Below, piece after piece: positions 58,301 through 64,000 of a stretch of 64,000 bases of DNA. Made by a program: the position numbers and the translations under genes. The notes under the pieces were generated by a model, which ran no database searches, had not been told where the DNA came from, and saw only the letters and a program-made list of their open reading frames with translations. Numbering within the stretch: the first letter of the stretch is position 1; each line of letters begins with the position of its first letter. The DNA is from Bryobacterales bacterium (GTDB lineage: Bacteria > Acidobacteriota > Terriglobia > Bryobacterales > Bryobacteraceae), in contig JADZGD010000118.1 of the NCBI GenBank assembly GCA_020854055.1, positions 182,152 through 246,151 of the forward strand, read 5' to 3'.

Positions 58301-59674
58301 GGCGTCGAAGAACATTCCCTCAAACAACTGAGTCGCCGTATCGACGGTGGGGGGATCGCCCGGGCGGAGTTTGCGGTAGATTTCCAGCAGCGCATCGTTA
58401 CGGGTCTTGACGCTGTCTTTCTTCAGCGTCTGGGAGACCACGTTGCCGACGTCGTCGCGCTCGGGGAAAAAGACTTCAATCTGCCCGATCCCGGCTTCCA
58501 TGATTCTGGAGATCGCGGCGGCGGTCAACTCCTGGTTGGCGTCGATCAGCACCTCGCCGGTGGACATGTCGACGACGTCGGAGACCACATAGGCGCCTTC
58601 CAGATCGTTCGCTGCTACCTCCACCTGTTCGATCTTCTGCTTGACGATTTCGCGAAAGACGCCCTGCGTGATCTTCTTCCCCTGGGGGACGATGGTTTCA
58701 CCCGCCTTGTTGTTGATCTGATAGGAAAGCTTCACGCCCAACAGGCCGCGGGAGACACCCCAGAATATCTTCTTGTCCTTGAAATTCAACCGGGTGAACG
58801 TATCGGTGTAGAACGTCCGCAGGATGTCTTCGTCGCGCTTCATGCCGAGCGCGCGGAGAAACACCGTGCCATAGAACTTACGCTTGCGATCGATACGAAC
58901 CGAGAGCAGGTTCTTGTTGTCGTACTCGAACTCGACCCAACTTCCGCGATAGGGAATGATCTTGCCGAGGCAGTAGCCCTGGGCCGGGGTGCGCTCGAAA
59001 AACACGCCCGGCGAACGATGCAGCTGGCTGACGATAACGCGTTCGGTTCCGTTGATGATGAAGGTGCCGTTGCTGGTCATCAGCGGAATTTCGCCGAAAA
59101 ACACCTCCTGTTCCTTGATATCGCGAACCGTTCTGTTGCCGCTCTCGGCGTCCTTGTCGTAAACGGTTAACCGGATGGTGACCTTCAGCGGCGCGGCATA
59201 GGTCATACCGCGTTCTTCGCACTCGGGCACGTCATACTTCAACTGCAGCGAGACCGGGTCGCCGCAGCGGTTGCAGAAGGTAACGATATTTTTGTTAAAT
59301 GTGCCGCAGCGAGGGCAGAGCACGTCGCCGGGCTGGAAGGGATCGGTCTTGATGGTTGCGCCGCAGGCGGGATTCCGGCAGGTAGATCGCAGATGATGTA
59401 ATCCCTTGAGATTGCCGCACTTGCACTCCCAGTTACCGATTGAGTAATCGACGAATTCCAACTGGCTGAGGCCACGGAAATCGGAGATTGGAAACACCGA
59501 GCTGAAGACGCTCTGAAGGCCCGTGTCTTCCCGTTCACCGGGCAGAAGATCCATCTGGAGAAATTTCTCGTAAGACTTCTTCTGAACCTCGATCAGATTC
59601 GGGATGGGAATCGAGGTTTTGATCTTCGAAAAATCAACTCGTTCGCGGATGGCACCCTTTACCGGATTTTGCAT
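55373..59674 (-). CDS. rpoB: DNA-directed RNA polymerase subunit beta, with cysteine-rich insert
   Basis: The 1433-residue beta subunit is complete from [18 protein letters not shown]. The rifampicin pocket is wild type in appearance ([30 protein letters not shown]). Unusual is an insert at residues 81-146, between FVDYSIG and LKYDVPEC, regions that are almost adjacent in standard RpoB. It carries four Cys pairs: 84/86, 99/104, 120/123 and 134/137, suggesting one or two zinc ribbons. The ATG at 59674 follows AGGAG. A long structured leader precedes it. Confidence 0.98.
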   Translation of the reverse strand: MQNPVKGAIRERVDFSKIKTSIPIPNLIEVQKKSYEKFLQMDLLPGEREDTGLQSVFSSVFPISDFRGLSQLEFVDYSIGNWECKCGNLKGLHHLRSTCRNPACGATIKTDPFQPGDVLCPRCGTFNKNIVTFCNRCGDPVSLQLKYDVPECEERGMTYAAPLKVTIRLTVYDKDAESGNRTVRDIKEQEVFFGEIPLMTSNGTFIINGTERVIVSQLHRSPGVFFERTPAQGYCLGKIIPYRGSWVEFEYDNKNLLSVRIDRKRKFYGTVFLRALGMKRDEDILRTFYTDTFTRLNFKDKKIFWGVSRGLLGVKLSYQINNKAGETIVPQGKKITQGVFREIVKQKIEQVEVAANDLEGAYVVSDVVDMSTGEVLIDANQELTAAAISRIMEAGIGQIEVFFPERDDVGNVVSQTLKKDSVKTRNDALLEIYRKLRPGDPPTVDTATQLFEGMFFDARKYDFSRVGRMKFNIKLFDKADGTSLDKRTLDSADFEATIRYLLKLRRGIGAVDDIDHLGNRRVRAVGELLENQFRIGLVRMERAIKEKMSVYQEMSTAMPHDLVNAKPVMAAIREFFGSSQLSQFMDQTNPLSEITHKRRLSALGPGGLSRERAGFEVRDVHPTHYGRICPIETPEGPNIGLISSLSCFARINDYGFIESPYRRVVHGVVLDEVKILNPGDSHLKVGDVLAREDFLKAVESNKLAAEVEAHCDYLSAWEEDKYIIAQANVELDENAKIIPDLVNARQAGNFVLERRDEIQYMDVSPKQLVSVAASLIPFLENDDANRALMGSNMQRQAVPLLRAEAPYVGTGMERVTARDSGAVVVCKRSGVIDSVDSERVIVRVEGNTQEGQLSREVGADIYPLTKFKRSNQNTCINQKPIVFAGQRVKKGDILADGPCTDQGELALGRNVLVAFMPWRGYNFEDAIVVSEKLVKEDYYTSIHIEEFEIEARDTKLGPEEITRDIPNIAEGFLRNLDESGIIRIGASVKPGDILVGKVTPKGETQLTPEEKLLRAIFGEKAGDVKDASLYCPPGIEGVVVDAKVFSRKGAELDERSKQILESQIARMYRNLEDEKRILNDERAKRLGNLFEGKQVLADLHDERTNKRLLSKGAELTRDVIEKLRARDLKRMKLKDKDLRLNEQVDEIEEMTSRQIAVLEKIAEEKIVKLKKGDELPPGVIKLVKCYIAMKRKLSAGDKMAGRHGNKGVIARIVPEEDMPHLEDGTPVEIVLNPLGVPSRMNVGQILETHLGWAAASLGVRFATPVFDGATERDIKKALNDSSLPSSGKTRLIDGMSGLPFEQPVTVGYIYMLKLSHLVDDKIHARSIGPYSLITQQPLGGKAQFGGQRFGEMEVWALEAYGAAYVLQELLTAKSDDVYGRAKIYEAIVKGEAAAEPGVPESFNVLIRELQSLCLDVELMKKPREIMDTALAAD
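59237..59434 (-). other. Predicted zinc-ribbon insert in RpoB (residues 81-146)
   Basis: Eight cysteines in four pairs (CKC, CRNPAC, CPRC, CNRC) lie within 54 residues, the density expected for two zinc ribbons. The flanking sequence resumes the normal RpoB N-terminal region ([18 protein letters not shown]). Confidence 0.75.
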
Positions 59675-60160
59675 TCTCTTCTCCTAAAGGCCGAACGGCG
59701 ACGCAATCAGACTTACATTTCGACGTCAAATCCCATTCCCCGCCGGGGAATTCACGAGAAATCTCGCGGCGCCGTTCTCCGGGCCGGCAGGCAATGGGAC
59801 TGTAACCTGGTGTCGAGCGGTAACTTCGGAAACGCGTGGAACGCGACTGGTGGGTGTGCGAGGATTTGGCCCGCCACCGGCGAGAGTGTCCAGATACACT
59901 GCCGGTGGAGTATAGGTGCGCAGGACTAGCCGATGAGCAGTTGATAGCCAACTGCACTCAGATCCGCTGTATGCGAGGTTCACAAGCGCAAAGTTCCGGG
60001 GCTCGACTCCGCCTATTTCAATCAAAGTGTAACAAAGCGTCCGGGCAAACGTCAAATTTGCCCAGTGACGCAAAAAGACACCTTGCCCAGTTTTTCGCTG
60101 AGCAACCAGACAGGTGGGAGACAGCCGGAATGCCAAACTCCAGCCCCGGCTGCCGGAACC
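59675..60160 (-). promoter_or_regulatory. Structured rplL-rpoB intergenic leader (486 nt)
   Basis: No credible gene lies here. The region contains a promoter candidate and at least three inverted repeats: 60043-60063 (GGGCAAA/TTTGCCC), 59937-59955 (GCAGTTG/CAACTGC) and 59875-59907 (CACCGGC plus AGTGT pairing with ACACT plus GCCGGTG). In E. coli the equivalent gap holds an attenuator and an RNase III site; a similar role is inferred here. Confidence 0.5.
60026..60055 (-). promoter_or_regulatory. Candidate rpoBC promoter
   Basis: On the minus strand TTGACG (60050-60055) and TACACT (60026-60031) are separated by 18 nt. This is the best -35/-10 pair in the gap and would give a roughly 345-nt leader. 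The -35 box overlaps the loop and stem of the 60043-60063 hairpin. Confidence 0.45.
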
Positions 60161-60541
60161 TTACTTTACGTCGACGGTAGCGCCGGCGTCGACAAACTTC
60201 TTCTTAATCGTCTCGGCCTCTTCCTTGGTAACGCCCTCTTTAATCGGCTTGGGCGCGCCGTCGACCAGATCCTTCGCTTCCTTCAGGCCGAGGCTGGTCA
60301 CCTCACGTACCGCCTTGATAACGTTGATCTTATTGGCGCCAACCGCAGCCAGCACCACGGTGAATTCGGTCTGCTCTTCGGCTGCCGCGGCTGGAGCCGC
60401 CGCCGCGCCGGCCGGGGCCGCCGCCACTGCCGCCGCAGCCGCCGAAACGCCCAACCGCTCTTCCAACGTCTTCACGAGTTCGGCCGCCTCGAGCAGCGTC
60501 AACCCCTGGATCTGTTCCGCAATTGCGTTAATGTCCGCCAT
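60161..60541 (-). CDS. rplL: 50S ribosomal protein L7/L12
   Basis: The 126-residue stalk protein has an N-terminal dimerisation domain ([19 protein letters not shown]) and an Ala-rich hinge (about 38-60). The C-terminal factor-binding domain follows ([34 protein letters not shown]). GAGGAG precedes the ATG. It follows rplJ by 58 nt, where a small CAGCC/GGCTG hairpin is found, and is followed by the long rpoB leader. Confidence 0.97.
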   Translation of the reverse strand: MADINAIAEQIQGLTLLEAAELVKTLEERLGVSAAAAAVAAAPAGAAAAPAAAAEEQTEFTVVLAAVGANKINVIKAVREVTSLGLKEAKDLVDGAPKPIKEGVTKEEAETIKKKFVDAGATVDVK

Positions 60542-60599
60542 TTCTCTAACTCCTCGTCGTTAAACTTTGTTCAGACAGCCTTGGCTGCCGCAAATCCGT

Positions 60600-61127
60600 T
60601 CACTGCTGAAACTTGTTTTCTTTCACACCCTGATCGATTACCACCGCCAGGTTGCGGCCAACGCCACCGATTGCCGTCACCAGGCGCTGCGCCGGTGCAT
60701 TGATCAGGAATAGCACCTTGGCCAGCAGTTCCTCGCGGGACGGCAGGCTGGCGAGCTCCTGGACAGACTTGACCTCGATCGCCCGTCCCTCAACCACGCC
60801 AGCCTTAAAGCTAAACGCCGGATTCGTCTTCGCGTAGGCGGTGAGCGCCTTGGCCAGTGCGACCGGGTCGGTGCTGGTGTAGGCGATGGATGTCATGCCG
60901 GCGAGCTTCGACACTGCCGCTTCCGAAGCGGTGCCTTCGGCGGCAATTGCCGCCAGGTTATTTTTCACCACCTGATAGCGGCCGCCAACCCCACGAACCG
61001 CTTTACGCAGTTCGAAGTCCTGGGCCACGGTCAGCTTTTCAAAGCCGGTCACAAACAGGTGTGGAATGGTGCCGAACACCTTGCGCAGGGCTTCCAGATC
61101 GCTACTCTTTTCGGATTTTTTCTTCAT
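60600..61127 (-). CDS. rplJ: 50S ribosomal protein L10
   Basis: The 175-residue L10 anchors the L7/L12 dimers on the ribosome. Typical features are FVTGFEKLTVAQDFELRKAVR, YQVVKNNLAAIA and the C-terminal L12-binding helix. Only 21 nt separate it from rplA, so the long L10 leader seen in E. coli is absent. GAGGGA lies upstream of the ATG. Confidence 0.96.
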   Translation of the reverse strand: MKKKSEKSSDLEALRKVFGTIPHLFVTGFEKLTVAQDFELRKAVRGVGGRYQVVKNNLAAIAAEGTASEAAVSKLAGMTSIAYTSTDPVALAKALTAYAKTNPAFSFKAGVVEGRAIEVKSVQELASLPSREELLAKVLFLINAPAQRLVTAIGGVGRNLAVVIDQGVKENKFQQ

Positions 61128-61148
61128 GGTTGATCCCTCGCTCCGCGC

Positions 61149-61856
61149 CTAGACGCTGCGCGCGTTAAAGGGTGTGACGTCCACGCTCACGCCCGGCCCC
61201 ATGGTGGAGCAGACCGTGGTGCTCTTAACGTACTTGCCCTTGGCCGCCGATGGTTTCGCCTTCACCACCGCCTGGATCAGCGTATTGGCATTTTCCAGCA
61301 GTTTCGGCGTACTGAAGCCGACTTTTCCAACCGGAGCGTGGATGACGCCGGTTTTATCAACGCGGAACTCCACTTTTCCGGCCTTTACTTCCTCAATCGC
61401 CCTGGCCACGTCGGTGGTTACGGTTCCGGTTTTCGGGTTCGGCATCAGTCCGCGCGGACCGAGAATCTTGCCCAGGCGGCCAACCGAACGCATCATATCC
61501 GGCGTGGCAATGACGGCGTCAAAAGCCGTCCAGCCCTCGGACTGGATCCGCTGGACCATCTCCTCGCCGCCGAAAAAGTCCGCGCCGGCCTGTTCGGCTT
61601 CGCGGAGTTTTTCGCCGCTGGCGATTACCAGCACCGTCTTCGACCTGCCCAGTCCGTTGGGCAGCACAACCGTGCCGCGAACCATCTGATCGGCATGTTT
61701 GGGGTCCACCCCGAGGCGCATATGCACCTCGACGGTCTCATCGAAATTGGTGAATTTGATTTTCTGGACGAGCGGAATCGCCTCATCCAGGTTGTAGGGC
61801 CGCTTCTCCACTTGAGCCGCGGCGGACTGATACTTCTTTCCGGATTTCCGAGCCAT
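61149..61856 (-). CDS. rplA: 50S ribosomal protein L1
   Basis: The 235-residue L1 of the ribosomal L1 stalk contains [35 protein letters not shown] and PNPKTGTVT. In many bacteria it also represses its own mRNA. GAGAGGAAG precedes the ATG. A 145-nt gap with a good promoter separates it from rplK. Confidence 0.97.
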   Translation of the reverse strand: MARKSGKKYQSAAAQVEKRPYNLDEAIPLVQKIKFTNFDETVEVHMRLGVDPKHADQMVRGTVVLPNGLGRSKTVLVIASGEKLREAEQAGADFFGGEEMVQRIQSEGWTAFDAVIATPDMMRSVGRLGKILGPRGLMPNPKTGTVTTDVARAIEEVKAGKVEFRVDKTGVIHAPVGKVGFSTPKLLENANTLIQAVVKAKPSAAKGKYVKSTTVCSTMGPGVSVDVTPFNARSV

Positions 61857-61985
61857 ACTTCCTCTCTGGTTCTAACGGCGCCAGCCGGCAACGGTTCGCG
61901 CCTCCCAACGTTTGAGGGATGTTCCTGTCCAACCGGTCTCGCGGCAGGAATTCAGCGAGACGCAGGTATGAAACGGGGAAAACCC

Positions 61986-62015
61986 AGTATATCGAATGAA
62001 CCTAAACGATGTCCA
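61986..62015 (-). promoter_or_regulatory. Internal promoter upstream of rplA-rplJ-rplL
   Basis: On the minus strand TGGACA (62010-62015, 5 of 6 consensus) and TATACT (61986-61991, 5 of 6) are 18 nt apart. The -35 box overlaps the last codons of rplK. The predicted leader before rplA is about 122 nt, room for autoregulation by L1. Confidence 0.6.
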
Positions 62016-62430
62016 CTCCCATGCTCGCGCAGGTGCCCTTGACGCAATTGATGGCCCCGTCGATGTCGAAGCAGTTGAGATCGGGCATCTTTATTTTGGC
62101 GATCTCTTCTATCTGCTGGAGGGTGATCCGGCCAACCTTGGCTTTGTTTGGTTCAGCCGATCCTTTGGCCAGGCTGACGGCCCGCTTGATGAGCACGGGA
62201 ACCGGCGGTGTCTTGGTGATAAAGGTGAAGGAGCGATCCTGGTAGATGGTAATCACCACCGGGATGATCAGCCCTTCCTGGTCCTTGGCGGAGGTCTTGG
62301 CATTAAACGCCTTGCAGAACTCCATGATGTTTACACCCTGAGGACCGAGCGCGGTGCCGACCGGGGGAGCCGGCGTCGCCTTACCCGCCGGTATTTGCAG
62401 TTTGACCTGTCCAGTAACTTTCTTTGCCAT
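62002..62430 (-). CDS. rplK: 50S ribosomal protein L11
   Basis: The 142-residue L11 of the GTPase-associated centre contains [34 protein letters not shown] and the C-terminal RNA-binding domain with [17 protein letters not shown] precedes the ATG. The 52-nt gap to nusG holds a hairpin (GGCGCGA/TCGCGCC, 62460-62477). Confidence 0.97.
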   Translation of the reverse strand: MAKKVTGQVKLQIPAGKATPAPPVGTALGPQGVNIMEFCKAFNAKTSAKDQEGLIIPVVITIYQDRSFTFITKTPPVPVLIKRAVSLAKGSAEPNKAKVGRITLQQIEEIAKIKMPDLNCFDIDGAINCVKGTCASMGVDIV

Positions 62431-62459
62431 CGAAAATCCTATTTAACCTGATGCGGGAC

Positions 62460-62477
62460 GGCGCGAGGGATCGCGCC
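62460..62477 (-). repeat. Hairpin between nusG and rplK
   Basis: A perfect 7-bp inverted repeat with a 4-nt loop and no U-run; it is probably an intercistronic RNA structure rather than a terminator. Confidence 0.5.
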
Positions 62478-62482
62478 GGGCC

Positions 62483-63199
62483 TCACGAAACCTTCTCTAC
62501 CTGAAGAAACTCCAGTTCCACCGGCGTAGCCCGGCCGAAAATGGTAACCAGCACGCGCAGCGTGTTGCGTTCCGAATTCACTTCATCCACCTTACCGGTG
62601 AAGTTGGTGAACGGGCCGTCGATGATGCGAACCGACTCGTTCTTCTCGAAAGTCATCTTAGGCCGCGGCCGTTCGGCGGAAGATGCCTGCCGGTACAGAA
62701 TCGAGTTGACCTCGTCGGCGCTGAGTGGCACCGGCGTGTTACCGCCGCCGACAAAACCGGTGACGCGAGGCGTGTTCTTGATCTCGTGCCACAGGTCGTC
62801 GTTCATCTCCATTTCCACCAGCACGTAGCCCGGATAGAGAAGGCGCTTGCTGGTGACTTTCTTGCCGCCGCGCAGTTCGACCACCTCCTCGGTAGGAATC
62901 AGGATCTGGCCGATTCTGTCGGCAAATCCGAATGCCTGGGAGCGTGTCTTCAGCGATTCGGCCACCTTCTGCTCAAAGCCGGAATAAGTGTGAATGATGT
63001 ACCACTTCTTATTCGATTCCGGCTCCCCGGCCACCGGGTTCAATCCAGCCGCTTCTGCCTGTTCCACCTCGGCGGCGGGCGCTTCCGCGGTCTCCCCTTC
63101 AGCCGGAAGAGACTCCTCGCCGTGCGTGTCCGGCAAATCCGGCTCGCCGCCGCCGGGCGTCTCGTGCCGGTCCTGATTGAAGTCTTCCAGCTCTGTCAT
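62483..63199 (-). CDS. nusG: Transcription antitermination factor NusG with acidic N-terminal extension
   Basis: The 238-residue NusG is a transcription elongation and termination factor. The NGN domain starts at about residue 64 ([18 protein letters not shown]) and a KOW domain follows ([20 protein letters not shown]). Before it is a 63-residue extension rich in Glu, Asp, Pro and Ala, with about 18 acidic residues and almost no basic ones; most NusG proteins start within a few residues of the NGN domain. The ATG at 63199 has AGAGG upstream and lies 10 nt after secE, so this start is well supported. Confidence 0.96.
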   Translation of the reverse strand: MTELEDFNQDRHETPGGGEPDLPDTHGEESLPAEGETAEAPAAEVEQAEAAGLNPVAGEPESNKKWYIIHTYSGFEQKVAESLKTRSQAFGFADRIGQILIPTEEVVELRGGKKVTSKRLLYPGYVLVEMEMNDDLWHEIKNTPRVTGFVGGGNTPVPLSADEVNSILYRQASSAERPRPKMTFEKNESVRIIDGPFTNFTGKVDEVNSERNTLRVLVTIFGRATPVELEFLQVEKVS

Positions 63200-63209
63200 T
63201 GGCGGACCT

Positions 63210-63446
63210 CTACTTTGAGAAGAAGTTCATGATCCCGCCGACCAGGCGGAAAGTCACCTGATCGACCACGTAAAAATAGGCAGCGAATGCGAAAACCGAG
63301 AGGATGACCACCACCGTGGTGGCGCGAACCTGCTTCCACTGCGGCCAGGTCACGCGGCGCATCTCACTGTTCAGATCATCGACGTAACTGCGAATCGCCC
63401 CCGGCCAACCACCCACCGATCGGGCTAATGTGTTTTCTTCAGCCAT
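63210..63446 (-). CDS. secE: Preprotein translocase subunit SecE
   Basis: The 78-residue SecE has one C-terminal transmembrane helix (about residues 45-65) and the family motif [17 protein letters not shown] before it. It is an essential part of the SecYEG channel. The ATG at 63446 has GAGG 7 nt upstream and begins [10 protein letters not shown]; a longer frame to 63533 adds an unrelated Arg-rich stretch and is rejected. Confidence 0.95.
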   Translation of the reverse strand: MAEENTLARSVGGWPGAIRSYVDDLNSEMRRVTWPQWKQVRATTVVVILSVFAFAAYFYVVDQVTFRLVGGIMNFFSK

Positions 63447-63574
63447 CTGCTGCCTCGTACGTTTCCCCGACGCTAAAATGCCGCGAGCGCGCCGATTCCG
63501 GTTGCTTGCTCTGCATCCTCCGACGCCGAGCAATCGTCCCTGGATCGTCGTTCGCGGCTCACCGGGAGTTAAAC

Positions 63575-63649
63575 TGGCAGGGGCGGAGGGATTCGAACCC
63601 CCACTCGCGGTTTTGGAGACCGCTGGTCTGCCGTTAAACCTACGCCCCT
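63575..63649 (-). tRNA. trnW: tRNA-Trp (CCA anticodon), CCA end encoded
   Basis: The minus strand folds as a cloverleaf. A 7-bp acceptor stem (AGGGGCG with CGCCCCT) and the anticodon stem GCGGT/ACCGC around CTCCAAA (anticodon CCA, Trp) are present. The T-arm holds GGTTCGAATCC. The discriminator G is followed by a genomically encoded CCA (63575-63577). It lies between rpmG and secE, a conserved position for tRNA-Trp in this locus. Confidence 0.96.
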
Positions 63650-63691
63650 TAATCCGGCCACGCGCACCGGCGTTCTCCGGCCCCCTCCATC

Positions 63692-63844
63692 TTACTTTAT
63701 TTCCTTGTGCGGCTGGTGCTTCCGGCAGTGCGGGCAGAATTTCTTGAATTCCAGCCGCTCCGTGGTCGTCTTCTTGTTCTTCATGTTCGTGTAATTCTTA
63801 TTCTTACACTCGGTACACTGAAACGTAATAATCTCGCGCGGCAT
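63692..63844 (-). CDS. rpmG: 50S ribosomal protein L33
   Basis: The 50-residue protein [18 protein letters not shown]... ends with [17 protein letters not shown]. Both CxxC pairs (Cys10/Cys13, Cys37/Cys40) are present, so this is the zinc-binding C+ form. It lies between tuf and tRNA-Trp, the usual order for this locus. Confidence 0.96.
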   Translation of the reverse strand: MPREIITFQCTECKNKNYTNMKNKKTTTERLEFKKFCPHCRKHQPHKEIK

Positions 63845-63872
63845 CCTTGCAATCCTTGTTCTACCCGACGGG

Positions 63873-64000
63873 CTATTCCAAAATTTCCGACACCGTGCCG
63901 GCGCCCACCGTGCGGCCGCCTTCGCGGATGGCGAACCGCAGGCCCTTATCCATGGCCACTGGCGTGATCAGCTCCACCACCAGGCTCACATTGTCGCCCG
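63873..64000 (-). CDS. tuf: Elongation factor Tu, C-terminal end (truncated by window)
   Basis: The last 42 residues of EF-Tu are visible: [20 protein letters not shown] followed by [14 protein letters not shown] and a TAG stop at 63873-63875. The rest lies beyond the right edge. It sits 28 nt before rpmG and is the first visible gene of the translation/transcription block. Confidence 0.95.
   Translation of the reverse strand, partial: GDNVSLVVELITPVAMDKGLRFAIREGGRTVGAGTVSEILE

Noticed and set aside
57545..59170. 541-codon open frame antisense to rpoB
   Set aside because: It runs opposite a fully conserved housekeeping gene and reads as low-complexity His/Asp/Leu-rich sequence; long antisense frames are expected in GC-rich genes.
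59726..60136. 136-codon frame in the rplL-rpoB gap
   Set aside because: No ribosome binding site, no family resemblance, and it crosses the promoter and hairpins of the leader.

Overview
The window looks like chromosome from an Acidobacteriota bacterium, most likely the Solibacter/Bryobacter branch. This is an inference from gene content: Oar-like TonB-dependent receptors, SpoIVB-type S55 peptidase, Gfo/Idh/MocA oxidoreductases with Tat signals, DUF1080 sugar-processing proteins, an OmcA/MtrC-type decaheme cytochrome and a high-GC Gram-negative gene style. No sequence search was run. Coding density is high, on both strands, and the only mobile DNA seen is one decayed insertion sequence.

Layout. 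1-8.2 kb: the end of a glycosidase-like gene, a two-domain redoxin, an HtrA protease with a clear terminator, and a large Oar-like outer-membrane receptor. 8.2-12.4 kb: a YggS-type PLP protein and two unrecognised proteins (one with a PD-(D/E)XK-like nuclease signature, one DUF697-like), then a glycine-zipper envelope protein. 12.4-15.7 kb: a tightly overlapping operon of Gfo/Idh/MocA oxidoreductase, PIG-L deacetylase and selenocysteine synthase SelA. 15.7-23 kb: efp with a DUF1080 gene, a C-terminal processing protease, ppiD with dedA, and a GT-C glycosyltransferase. 23-26 kb: a monoheme and a decaheme cytochrome c. 25.9-29.6 kb: pncB-pncA NAD salvage, a 7Fe ferredoxin, a hotdog thioesterase and fabI. 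29.6-41.8 kb: a DUF362 protein, a small zinc-knuckle protein, then a five-gene run (S55 peptidase, beta-propeller, LarA-like racemase, GH36-like glycosidase, outer-membrane barrel). 42.0-42.9 kb: an IS1380-type deletion derivative with both terminal inverted repeats. 42.9-51 kb: an LTxxQ periplasmic protein, a sugar isomerase/epimerase, DUF1080, a beta-CASP RNase, a FecR-domain protein, ilvE and glgE. 51-64 kb, all minus strand: the classic tuf-rpmG-tRNA-Trp-secE-nusG-rplK-rplA-rplJ-rplL-rpoB-rpoC block.

Functional picture: an envelope-rich heterotroph with polysaccharide/glycoside catabolism (probably including 3-keto-glycoside chemistry), extracellular electron-transfer potential, selenocysteine capacity, and the transcription/translation core locus.

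Most interesting observations: (1) several genes have a -10-like hexamer placed 6-9 nt before the start codon and no Shine-Dalgarno, the signature of leaderless transcription; (2) RpoB carries an approximately 66-residue insert with four cysteine pairs; (3) EF-P has an atypical tip loop; (4) the S55 peptidase/propeller/LarA/GH36/barrel gene run; (5) an internally deleted IS1380 element. I found no CRISPR array, prophage or obvious new defence system.
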